From: JANJTY01 sp038257155
Lineage (GTDB): Bacteria; Pseudomonadota; Gammaproteobacteria; Xanthomonadales; Xanthomonadaceae
DNA: 64,000 nt
Direction of reading: 5' to 3'
NCBI GenBank assembly: GCA_038257155.1
Contig: JBBSJP010000001.1
Location: forward strand, 244,091 to 308,090
This document shows, one piece after another, positions 31,002-38,296 of the stretch (within the stretch, counting starts at the first letter, position 1; each line of letters starts with the position of its first letter). The translations under genes and the position numbers were made by a program. The notes under the pieces are model-generated. The model was not told the origin of the DNA. It saw only the letters and a program-made list of their open reading frames with translations, and made no database searches.

Positions 31002-31463
31002 ATGCGCACGCTCACCGTAACCGGACTACTGATCCTGCTCGCCAGCGCGTCCGCCGTGGCGGCGGAACCCACCGCCAGCGGCAAGTTCACGTTCCGGGAC
31101 GTCGAATACGATGCTGTCCACGCCGTAGCCTGGAAGACGGCCGGCGACTACCCGTCCTCACAGATCGCGGTGAGCGACAAGCCATTCGATGCAGTCGCGA
31201 TCGATGCCGATGGGCTCGTCAACGATGCCGATCTGATGGCGCACCCAGGTGCCACGCTGATGATCTCCTTCATGCCAGAAGACAAGCATGTGCTCGGCAT
31301 CACCTTGCGAAACGACACCGGGCACGGCGCTGACTTCCGCTGTGAAGGCTCCGGGCTCCTGACCTTGTCGAAGGACGATGACAGCTTCATCGCCGGCACA
31401 TTCGCGTGTGAGGAACATCAGGTGAGTTTCACTGCACCGCTGCTCTCGACGCCTGGTAAGTAG
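31002..31463 (+). CDS. Small exported protein of unknown function
   Basis: 153 residues from ATG 31002, with AAGGAG about eight bases before. Signal peptide MRTLTVTGLLILLASASAVA then AEPTASG. The mature protein is about 130 residues with beta-rich segments (FTFRDVEYDAVHAVAWKTAG, TLMISFMPEDKHVLGITLRN) and two cysteines (DFRCEGSG, FACEEH) likely to form a disulfide. No family recognised. It is not near other genes of the same operon; the 380 bases after it hold a fragment of an ELWxxDGT gene. Confidence 0.75.
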   Translation: MRTLTVTGLLILLASASAVAAEPTASGKFTFRDVEYDAVHAVAWKTAGDYPSSQIAVSDKPFDAVAIDADGLVNDADLMAHPGATLMISFMPEDKHVLGITLRNDTGHGADFRCEGSGLLTLSKDDDSFIAGTFACEEHQVSFTAPLLSTPGK

Positions 31464-31589
31464 CAGGCTGCACAAGCGCAGCCAGAAACCACTGCGGAGG
31501 GCCGTCACTAGCTGCCGCGCTGGTGCGACTCTCGCCGCGGCGCGTCAGTGCCTGGCCCACCGCCGAGCGGAAGTGCGGACCGTGCGGGC

Positions 31590-31660
31590 AGATCTCCAGC
31601 GCGTAGCGTGCCCGCCACGCTGCCGTCGCTGCGCCAGAGTTCCGAGGCAAGACGAGCGCA
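31590..31660 (-). pseudogene. Fragment of an ELWxxDGT-repeat gene
   Basis: On the reverse strand this reads LASELWRSDGSVAGTLRAGD. Bases 31607-31648 match 22413-22454 (last repeat of the 912-residue protein) with only two mismatches in 42. No frame extends far on either side, so it is a small decayed piece of a second copy. The remainder of the gap 31464-31842 has no other recognisable content. Confidence 0.75.
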
Positions 31661-31842
31661 ACGGTTGCTTCGCGATCGAACCCGGGCCAAGGCCCCGCCG
31701 GAGTATGGCGGCTGGACTGATGTCTCCCGGCCCGAAAATGCGCTCCTGGCCAGGTTTCGGCACCACGTGCTGCCCGCAACCGTGGCTGGCCGACGGCAGC
31801 AGACAGCGCTGCACTTGCATTGCGCGTGCGCGAGGCGCCTGA

Positions 31843-33603
31843 TTGCACTTCCAGCACAGTCGCCATGCCATTGCCATGTGCACGCAAGGAATCTGGACGA
31901 TCAGGGCCGGGCCGACGTGGCCTGGGTGCGGGCAGGAATGCCCGACCGGTTCCTGTTCCGAGTCGGCTGAGCCGCGCAAGTCAGCGCAGCGATCGCGCAG
32001 CATTTCTCACAGCAGCGTGCTCCTGCTGGCCGGGATGCTGAGTCTTGCGCCGGTCCTGGTGGGCGCCGTCGAAATCAGCGTCGATCTCAATTCGGTCAGC
32101 CACCCGGATGCCCGTCGCCTGCTGGGCATGTCGTTCGACGCGCGCACCAGTTTCCAGGTGGGCGGAGCCCCGATCGGATACTTCGATCCGATCACGGCGC
32201 AACCGCTCGCAACGGGACTGCATTGGCTGCAACGCGCACCGCGTACCTCGCTGCGCTATCCGCAGGGTCCGGTGAACGTCTGGAACTGGAAGTCGAGCGT
32301 AGGCGCCCCGGCATCTCGCCCACTGCAGCCGACACTGGGCCAAGCGGCGGTATTCGGCCTGGACGAAATGATGGCGGTCGTTGCGCAGTCCTCCGGCATG
32401 GGCAATGACGACCTGAACATGATGGTCAACATCTACCAACCCGGGCTCGTCGTTGGGGGCTCTGCGATCACCGATGCAGTCGATCTGGTTGCCTACATGA
32501 ACCTGCCCGAGGCCAGCGGCAACACCTGGGCGATACAGCGTGCCGCGAACGGGCACGCCGCGGCCTACGGCGTTTCGCGCTACAACCTCGGCAACGAGCC
32601 TTGGAGTTTCACTGAGTACGATTATCGAACCAGTGGCGCGCTCGACCCGGCGCAGGACGGCGCCCTGCGTTATGCCCAGGACATGCAGCCCTTCGTCGAT
32701 GCCCTGCTCGCCGCCGACAGCGAACTGAAACTGACACTGCCGATTCCCAGCCCGGCGATCAATGCCCAGCAGCAGGCAGCCGGATTCACCTGGCAGCGCA
32801 CTCAACTCGACACCTTCGTCCAGCAGATCCATGGGCTGGTCGCCAACATCTACTACGACGGCCGCGCACCGGCCGGCCGCGGCGTGGGTTTCATGGAGAG
32901 CTTCCTCGATCAGTCGGGCGCATTGCTGGCCACACACAATGCCGAACACGGCACCGACGTTCGGCTGATCATCGGCGAACACGCCCATGCCATTGATCTG
33001 GACCACAGCACCAATCCGCCCACCATCATCACACCCGATTTCGCGATGCAGTGGCATGGCGCCGTCGACACCGCCGATTTCCTGGCCATGCTGTCGCAGA
33101 AGTCCTTCGTCGAGCGGGCGCATTTCTTCATTTACGGCAACACCGCCGCGACCTGGCATCCGTATCGCAGTGACGGCACCAATGTCGACGGTTCGCAGCG
33201 CTTCACCGTGATGCCGGCGGCGGCCTTGTACGAGCTGCTGCGCCCCGTGCTGCATGGGCGCGCGCTGCAGGTGGCTGTCGCCAGTCACGCGCCGAGCGAT
33301 GGCGAGTCCTATGCACTGCGCGCCGCGGCCTTCGTCGATCCGGGCGCAACGCGTCTCACCTTGCTGCTGGTCAATCGCGATCCTCAGGGCGCGCAGACGG
33401 CCCAGCTTGCTGAGCTGAGCGGCTGGCTGCCGGCAAGCGCCACCCTGCTTACCGGGGGATCGGCAGACGCGGAAACCATCAATGCGCAAAGCCTGGATGC
33501 CACGCCACCTCCCGAGGGCTTGCAGCTTCCGCCGCTATCGATCCTGATCCTGACGCTGAACCGGAATGGATCGGCATTCCTGGATGGATTCGAAGCACTG
33601 TAG
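31843..33603 (+). CDS. Secreted glycoside-hydrolase-like protein (clan GH-A type), FLDGFE tail
   Basis: 586 residues as drawn from 31843, but the true start is uncertain and probably later. A signal-peptide-like stretch (SVLLLAGMLSLAPVLVGA) lies at about residues 58-75. The catalytic pair fits clan GH-A hydrolases such as arabinofuranosidases: YNLGNEPW (Glu252 counted from 31843) as acid/base and IGEHAHA (Glu379) as nucleophile. The rest includes LRYPQGPVNVWNW and a C-terminal beta-sandwich. It closes with SAFLDGFEAL, the shared tail. It would act on plant- or microbial-type polysaccharide outside the cell; substrate not determined. Confidence 0.72.
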   Translation: MHFQHSRHAIAMCTQGIWTIRAGPTWPGCGQECPTGSCSESAEPRKSAQRSRSISHSSVLLLAGMLSLAPVLVGAVEISVDLNSVSHPDARRLLGMSFDARTSFQVGGAPIGYFDPITAQPLATGLHWLQRAPRTSLRYPQGPVNVWNWKSSVGAPASRPLQPTLGQAAVFGLDEMMAVVAQSSGMGNDDLNMMVNIYQPGLVVGGSAITDAVDLVAYMNLPEASGNTWAIQRAANGHAAAYGVSRYNLGNEPWSFTEYDYRTSGALDPAQDGALRYAQDMQPFVDALLAADSELKLTLPIPSPAINAQQQAAGFTWQRTQLDTFVQQIHGLVANIYYDGRAPAGRGVGFMESFLDQSGALLATHNAEHGTDVRLIIGEHAHAIDLDHSTNPPTIITPDFAMQWHGAVDTADFLAMLSQKSFVERAHFFIYGNTAATWHPYRSDGTNVDGSQRFTVMPAAALYELLRPVLHGRALQVAVASHAPSDGESYALRAAAFVDPGATRLTLLLVNRDPQGAQTAQLAELSGWLPASATLLTGGSADAETINAQSLDATPPPEGLQLPPLSILILTLNRNGSAFLDGFEAL

Positions 33604-33635
33604 GCGCCTGGTCAGGCCCGTGCCCGCCCGTCAAT

Positions 33636-33821
33636 GTGGGACACGAAAGCCACTCCCATCTGTCCGACTTCCGCGTGTGGGAAGTGACCGCCGCTGCCGT
33701 GGAGTACAGCTCGCGGAACCAGGTCGAGGACTTCGACACCATCGGCATGACCCCGGAGCCCTTCGGCCTTGCGACCGGCTCGGCGGAATATCTGTTTGAA
33801 GATTGCTTCGAGTCGCGCTGA
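33636..33821 (+). pseudogene. Short tail-bearing remnant ending YLFEDCFESR
   Basis: 61 codons after the glycoside-hydrolase gene: HLSDFRVWEVTAAAVEYSSR, NQVEDFDTIGMTPEPFGL, then ATGSAEYLFEDCFESR and stop. There is no signal peptide or RBS. The ending fits the [IVL]-F-x-D-x-F-E tail pattern with Cys for Gly, as in the remnant at 25191-25355. Most likely the surviving 3' end of a lost secreted protein. A short real protein cannot be excluded. Confidence 0.5.
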
Positions 33822-33933
33822 GCGCGAGTTGCGGCCGAGGGATTGCCGCTAATTGGGGAGTGCGCAGTAATGGAGGTCGGTCCTCACAGCCCGCTCCTGG
33901 CGGCGCGACCTGCGCGATTACTGGACGAACCAG

Positions 33934-34179
33934 TCAGGCTCTGCGTCGGGCCCTGATATGCGCCGCACCCTCGCGGGCAAGAAAGCCGAGCAGCAACGCG
34001 GGTGCAATGAACTGCACGAGTATCTGGATGACTTGTTGTGGAGCGGCTCGGACTGCTTCCTTGACCGCCGCCTGCGGGATCCAGAACGAGACGTCGGACC
34101 AGCCGATCCAAATGCATGTCGCCAGCGCCGCAACGGCAAGCGAGTACAACCACCACGGGCGATGACCTTGGGCGTGCAT
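33934..34179 (-). CDS. Small two-helix membrane protein
   Basis: 81 residues from ATG 34179 with AGGA about eight bases before. Two hydrophobic segments: WWLYSLAVAALATCIWIGW (residues 9-27) and IQILVQFIAPALLLGFL (about 52-68). A basic C-terminus (HIRARRRA) would lie in the cytoplasm. No family known. It lies in a 420-base gap between remnants, and the frame on the other strand looks like a shadow. Confidence 0.55.
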   Translation of the reverse strand: MHAQGHRPWWLYSLAVAALATCIWIGWSDVSFWIPQAAVKEAVRAAPQQVIQILVQFIAPALLLGFLAREGAAHIRARRRA

Positions 34180-34262
34180 ATGCGGGTTCCTGGCTAAGAA
34201 TGAAACGCAAGACTAGAGCGCTCATCTCGCTGTTTTAGGTGCCAGAAGTAAGCTCTTTTGTT

Positions 34263-34380
34263 TGTAGGTCAATCCGACGCGCCGTACTGCTGGTGGCAGG
34301 TGACGAGTCCGGCTGCGGCGACATGCGCTTCCACAGCCGCTCGTTGGCCGAGGCCGATCAATGGTTTGACATTCACTCAA
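34263..34380 (+). pseudogene. C-terminal remnant of a HigB/Gp49-like toxin
   Basis: Frame text RRAVLLVAGDESGCGDMRFH then SRSLAEADQWFDIHSN lines up with the end of the HigB at 17637-17999 (RHAVLLVAGDKSGGSEKRFY NRLIAKADQRFDIHLQ). The N-terminal half of the toxin is gone and no antitoxin follows. The fragment now reads into an in-frame leader in front of the 393-residue secreted protein. Confidence 0.75.
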
Positions 34381-34560
34381 ATACCATCGCTTGGTGGTGC
34401 GCAGGTGTCTGCCTTTTCACCTGCTCCTTCGAACTAAAGACCGCTGAGCGTGTCGAAGCCAACCAGAAACGCTTGGAGCTAGCAGTGGCCGACAAGGAAA
34501 CCGCTTGCTTCGGCGTCGACGAGTGGGTTACGTGGCCTGCCGGCACCCGCAGACCTTGCA

Positions 34561-34605
34561 TGACCCTGCCAGGGTCAGTTTCAACCACGGGACCAGAGAG
34601 TCCCG
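34561..34605 (+). promoter_or_regulatory. Two palindromes in the leader of the secreted protein gene
   Basis: TGACCCTG C CAGGGTCA (34561-34577) and CGGGAC CAGAGA GTCCCG (34588-34605) lie 36-80 bases before the start codon at 34641. The first is a candidate operator, the second a leader hairpin. Neither can be tied to a regulator here. Confidence 0.35.
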
Positions 34606-34640
34606 AGCAATCAATGACAACAACCAACGGAGTGACATCC

Positions 34641-35822
34641 ATGAAGATCACTGCTCGGTGGGCCGCACTGGCCATCGCCCTGCTTTCCTGCACCACGCTG
34701 CAGGCGAAGCTTCCTGGCGGCATCAGTGGCACCTGGTACAACCCTCAACAGTCCGGTCACGGGCTCAGCGTGAACCTGGTCGACAGCGCTCGCGCCGTTG
34801 TGATCTGGCATGTCTATGATCCCGACGGTGAGCCGTTGACCCTGTACATCGATGGCGATGTGCAGGGTCGGCGGATCGATGGAAGGGCTTATGCGCCGCG
34901 CGGCATGGCGTTCGGCAGCTTTGATCCGGCCGCGCTCGAGCTGCCGGAGTGGGGCGAGGTCGATATCGAATTCACCAACTGCGTCGACGCGAAGCTGAGC
35001 TGGAACTCGACTGATCCGGCCTACGCCAGCGGCGAGATGGATATCACCCGCTTGGCCTTCGTCGATGGCGTCGATTGCGACCTGCCGCCGCCAAACGCCC
35101 TGCCGGCCGGGCTGTACTCGGCCGACTTTGCCAGTACGGCTTATCGCATCGGCGGCCGCGGCCTGGGTATCGTCGACCACGAGGGCCGGCTGTGGGGAGT
35201 GCAGCGATGGCAGCCGGATGGCATGCCGAATCCGGTTCCCGGCAACTGGAACTATCCACCCCGCGGCCAGGTGGTGATGGCACGTCCGCTCGCGGTCAAT
35301 GGCGACCGCATCGATGTGCAGGTCGTCTCGATGGAAAACCTTTGGACGAGCCGTACCGCCCGCAGCGTGACATCGACCGGTCACTGGCTGCTGGATGGCT
35401 CGGTCGTTGGTCGGTTTGACGCTGACGACATCCTTTTCGCTGGGTCACAGGATTGGTTCCCCGCTGCGCCAAATGAGGTCCAGCTGCTGGCGCCGGTTTC
35501 ACTGAGCCAGCTCGCCGGCGCGTACACGATCACGCTGCGTGATCAGTTCTTCGAGCGCAATGCGAGTCTGGAGGTGGGGACCGACGGCCACGCCTGCATC
35601 GACCTCAATGGTCATGACCTCATCGATACCTGCGAGCTGCGCGGCGTGCTCAGCACCAGCGAAGGCGAGGCGGGCCTGATCGACTTCGAGTTCCGCGACA
35701 CACGTAACGCAGCGCTGGCGCCGTATCGCGGCCGGGGCTTTCTGGTCGAGGTGGGAAAGGATGAGGAGCTGATCCTGATCGGCAGCAATGGATCGATCGG
35801 TTTCGGCGTGTTCGCGAGGTGA
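34641..35822 (+). CDS. Exported protein with SGTWYNPxQSGHG domain
   Basis: 393 residues from ATG 34641; the open frame further upstream is the HigB remnant leader and is not part of it. Signal peptide MKITARWAALAIALLSCTTL then QAK. Residues 25-145 hold GGISGTWYNPQQSGHGLSVN and WHVYDPDGEPLTLYIDG, a domain seen in many secreted proteins of Xanthomonadales and of unknown function. It continues with four further beta-rich sections to the C-terminus VFAR, which lacks the F-x-D-G-F-E tail. A bidirectional terminator follows at 35873. Confidence 0.8.
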   Translation: MKITARWAALAIALLSCTTLQAKLPGGISGTWYNPQQSGHGLSVNLVDSARAVVIWHVYDPDGEPLTLYIDGDVQGRRIDGRAYAPRGMAFGSFDPAALELPEWGEVDIEFTNCVDAKLSWNSTDPAYASGEMDITRLAFVDGVDCDLPPPNALPAGLYSADFASTAYRIGGRGLGIVDHEGRLWGVQRWQPDGMPNPVPGNWNYPPRGQVVMARPLAVNGDRIDVQVVSMENLWTSRTARSVTSTGHWLLDGSVVGRFDADDILFAGSQDWFPAAPNEVQLLAPVSLSQLAGAYTITLRDQFFERNASLEVGTDGHACIDLNGHDLIDTCELRGVLSTSEGEAGLIDFEFRDTRNAALAPYRGRGFLVEVGKDEELILIGSNGSIGFGVFAR

Positions 35823-35872
35823 TCGCCGCCGGGCCGGCCAATCGATCCGCGTGACTCCGAGAGGATTCGGTG

Positions 35873-35906
35873 CAGCAAAGCCCCGCAGTGATGCGGGGTT
35901 TTGCTG
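35873..35906. terminator. Bidirectional rho-independent terminator
   Basis: CAGCAAAGCCCCGCA GTGA TGCGGGGTTTTGCTG: a long stem with a T run on the plus strand and an A/T-rich foot on the other side, between two convergent genes. Confidence 0.85.
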
Positions 35907-35990
35907 TGCGAGCCGAAAGCTGTGAGAGCGGGTCAGCCAGGCTGCGAGTGGCCCTGACGGTTCTTGAGCCCGCGTTGCCCCCTACGGCCC

Positions 35991-36659
35991 TCAGTCGACC
36001 GAAAACTCCATCAGTTCAACGGGTACCGACCCGCCACTTTCGCCGGCGTTGTTGGTGAACACCGCGTTGCCGGGGCTCACGCCATAATCGGCCGCGTTGT
36101 TGGTGCTCAGCGCGGCAGCGGCGCCCGGGAACAGCAGCGACTCCCCACCGCCGGAAGGCAGCGCGCCGTCGAACGGCGGATTGAAGTTGCCGTCGGCATC
36201 GTTGCTGGTGACGCCGGTGTTGGTGCCGGTGTAGCTGGCGCCGCCCCAGGCAATTGCCCAATAGATGGTTCCACCGGAATCCTCGAAGCTGAGCTTGCCG
36301 GCGGCCAGGTAGGCCGGCGGAATCAGTGCGCTCATGACGAAGTCCGGCGTCGGGGCAAAGGTCGACTGGAACTGTGGGCTGACGATCAGGATGCGATCAC
36401 CCGCCGCGCCGCCACCCACATTCGAACCCATCACTACCAGGGTGATCGGATTGAGGCCGGCTGCGTCGCGCACTACCAGGCGGGTGGTGTTGACGAGGTT
36501 CTGGCCGCCGGCACGCATTCGCAACTGCACCGCCTGCATGTCGGTATTGCCATTCACGCCACCGATGACCTGCTCGATCTGCATGAAATGAAAGGACGCG
36601 AACGCAGGCGCAGCCAGGCTGGAAGCCAGCAACACCAGAAACAGGGATAGAACACGCAT
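35991..36659 (-). CDS. Exported protein of unknown function ending SVPVELMEFSVD
   Basis: 222 residues. Signal peptide MRVLSLFLVLLASSLAAPAF then ASFHFMQIEQVIGG. The mature part is Gly/Ala/Thr-rich and beta-rich: FVMSALIPPAYLAAGKLSFE, YWAIAWGGASYTGTNTGV and SPGNAVFTNNAGESGGSVPV. The last residues PVELMEFSVD resemble endings of other exported proteins, such as those with a short 'PVELMxF' C-terminal strand. Known from the order as hypothetical; it has no F-x-D-G-F-E tail. The 300-base gap up to 36957 shows no gene. Confidence 0.75.
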   Translation of the reverse strand: MRVLSLFLVLLASSLAAPAFASFHFMQIEQVIGGVNGNTDMQAVQLRMRAGGQNLVNTTRLVVRDAAGLNPITLVVMGSNVGGGAAGDRILIVSPQFQSTFAPTPDFVMSALIPPAYLAAGKLSFEDSGGTIYWAIAWGGASYTGTNTGVTSNDADGNFNPPFDGALPSGGGESLLFPGAAAALSTNNAADYGVSPGNAVFTNNAGESGGSVPVELMEFSVD

Positions 36660-36957
36660 GAAAGCTTCTCCGGGTGGTTGGACGACAGGTGCATCAAGGA
36701 CCAGACATGTTTCGCCGAGCTTGCTTGCGAATGCGGCTTCGTCACGACATTCGCTGTCGAGGTGCGTTCAACACGGCGCTGCGGCCGCCCGGTCCCCTTA
36801 CCGGACTGCGACAGTTTCCGGCACGGCTGGCAGTGACGCAAGTTCAAGAGGAACACCACGATCTGCACGCCACCATCTGCCTCTGTTCGGATGAAGCTGG
36901 TCACCTGCGACAAAGCAGGGTGGTACGGTCGGTCCTGGACTGCTTGAAGGAGGCTGC

Positions 36958-37365
36958 ATGAATCGTCTTTCGCTGGTGTTCCTCGTCAAGATCAGTGCAA
37001 CAGTCGTGTTCTGGTGTGTTCCATTGATCATGTTTCCTGCGGCCGTCTTGCAGGCGATCGGCTTCCCCCCGCAACCCAGTTACATGTTCGTACGCCTGCT
37101 CGGCTGGGCCTACCTGGCGCTTTGCGTTGGCTACGTCTTCGGGCTTCACGCATCGTTGCGCGGTGAGCGCGCGGCGGGACCGATATGGGTCGGCATCGTC
37201 AGCAACGCCGGGGCCTGCGCGTACCTTGCGGACTTCGGGATTTCAGGTGCCTGGACTGCCTGGGGCGCGTCCGTGCAGTTCGTGCTGTGGGCGTCTGTCT
37301 TGGCTAGCGCAGCCATCACCGTGGGCTTGTACTGGTTTGGCGTTCGTGGCGGTTCCGCCGCCTGA
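36958..37365 (+). CDS. Four-helix membrane protein of unknown function
   Basis: 135 residues with GAAGGAGG about six bases before the ATG. Four hydrophobic segments: about residues 5-28, 44-63, 78-94 and 105-127. The loop between helices 2 and 3 has HASLRGERAAGPIWV, basic and so probably cytoplasmic. No family motif recognised. It precedes the duplicated membrane protein at 37554 by 188 bases on the same strand. Confidence 0.7.
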   Translation: MNRLSLVFLVKISATVVFWCVPLIMFPAAVLQAIGFPPQPSYMFVRLLGWAYLALCVGYVFGLHASLRGERAAGPIWVGIVSNAGACAYLADFGISGAWTAWGASVQFVLWASVLASAAITVGLYWFGVRGGSAA

Positions 37366-37553
37366 CGCCCACGGACGGATCGTGTGCAGCCGACACGAAG
37401 GGATCCTCATGCGGGGCAATTCGAGCAGAGGCCCAACTCAGTACGGGTCTGTTCTGCGCGCGGTCTCCCGGTTGAAAAGGACCAAGAACCAGTGCATCCG
37501 CGACGTGCAGGAAAAGGTACTCTTTCCCCGTTCAGGCAGACGGCTTTCGGGCG

Positions 37554-38216
37554 ATGGACGCGAGGCGCGAGTTGGGTTCGGCAATGCTCGGCAAACTGCT
37601 GCCAGAGCTTTCGATGTGCCTTGCGGTGCTCTGGCTGGCCTTCGATCCCGGCGAGCCGATGGCATTGGAGCTGCCTGCGATACCGCTGCTGTTGATGGCC
37701 GAGGGCGCCATGCTGATGTTCTTCTGCGGACTGGTGGAACTCGCGTCACGGGTGAAAAAGCGCCCGCCATGGTGGGTGGCGGCCATTGTCGTCGGCGGCC
37801 TGATGGTGATGTATCCCGGAGTGCTCGGCGTGCTGGCGATGGCCTTCGCGGCCGGCATGTGGGCCTTCCTGCCGCTGGCCTGGTCGATGTTCGAGCGCAT
37901 CCGCGAGCTGTGGACGCTGCCGGGCGCCGCGAAGGAAGAGAAGATCCGGCGCAGGACACTGACCTTCGACCGGCTCTGGGTGGGTTTTGTAATGGGGTGC
38001 ATGGTGGCCCTGTACGCGATTGGGCAAGCACTGCTGCGTGATCAGGGCACGGAGGCCCTGCGTGAGCCGATGCTGCACGCGATCGGTGCCCTGGTCTTCT
38101 ATGGCATCGCCGCCTACAACGCTTGGCGGGTGCACCAAGCGGCTTTCGCGATGCATCCCACCAGCCTGGTTCCCTGGCTCGACCGCGGCGACGGTACCAA
38201 TCTGTCGCCATTCTGA
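37554..38216 (+). CDS. Four-helix membrane protein, paralogue of 25355-26029
   Basis: 220 residues. Shares with the paralogue the blocks SAMLGKLLPELSMCLA, AEGAMLMFFCGLVELASRVK, RPPWWV, FERIRELWTLPGAAKEEKIR, RRTLTFDRLWVGFV and NAWRVHQAAFAM, ending TSLVPWLDRG. Helices at roughly 17-37, 47-65, 75-98, 145-165 and 180-197. The sequence is about two-thirds the same over its full length by eye. Both genes lie beside large tail-bearing genes. No characterised family recognised. Start chosen as the ATG at 37554; no strong RBS is seen. Confidence 0.75.
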   Translation: MDARRELGSAMLGKLLPELSMCLAVLWLAFDPGEPMALELPAIPLLLMAEGAMLMFFCGLVELASRVKKRPPWWVAAIVVGGLMVMYPGVLGVLAMAFAAGMWAFLPLAWSMFERIRELWTLPGAAKEEKIRRRTLTFDRLWVGFVMGCMVALYAIGQALLRDQGTEALREPMLHAIGALVFYGIAAYNAWRVHQAAFAMHPTSLVPWLDRGDGTNLSPF

Positions 38217-38296
38217 TCGGCCTCGAGGATCAGCGTTGCGCCGTGCGCGCTCCGAGGTATCCCGAACGAACTTCTCAGAGGTCCTGCGAGAGGCAG

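Noticed and set aside
30149..31090. A 313-codon reverse frame over the TrmY-like gene and its downstream gap
   Set aside because: Shadow; TrmY core blocks on the plus strand are convincing and the reverse text has no domain.
31981..33489. A 502-codon reverse frame opposite the glycoside hydrolase-like gene
   Set aside because: Shadow with no domain; the plus strand has both catalytic Glu motifs.
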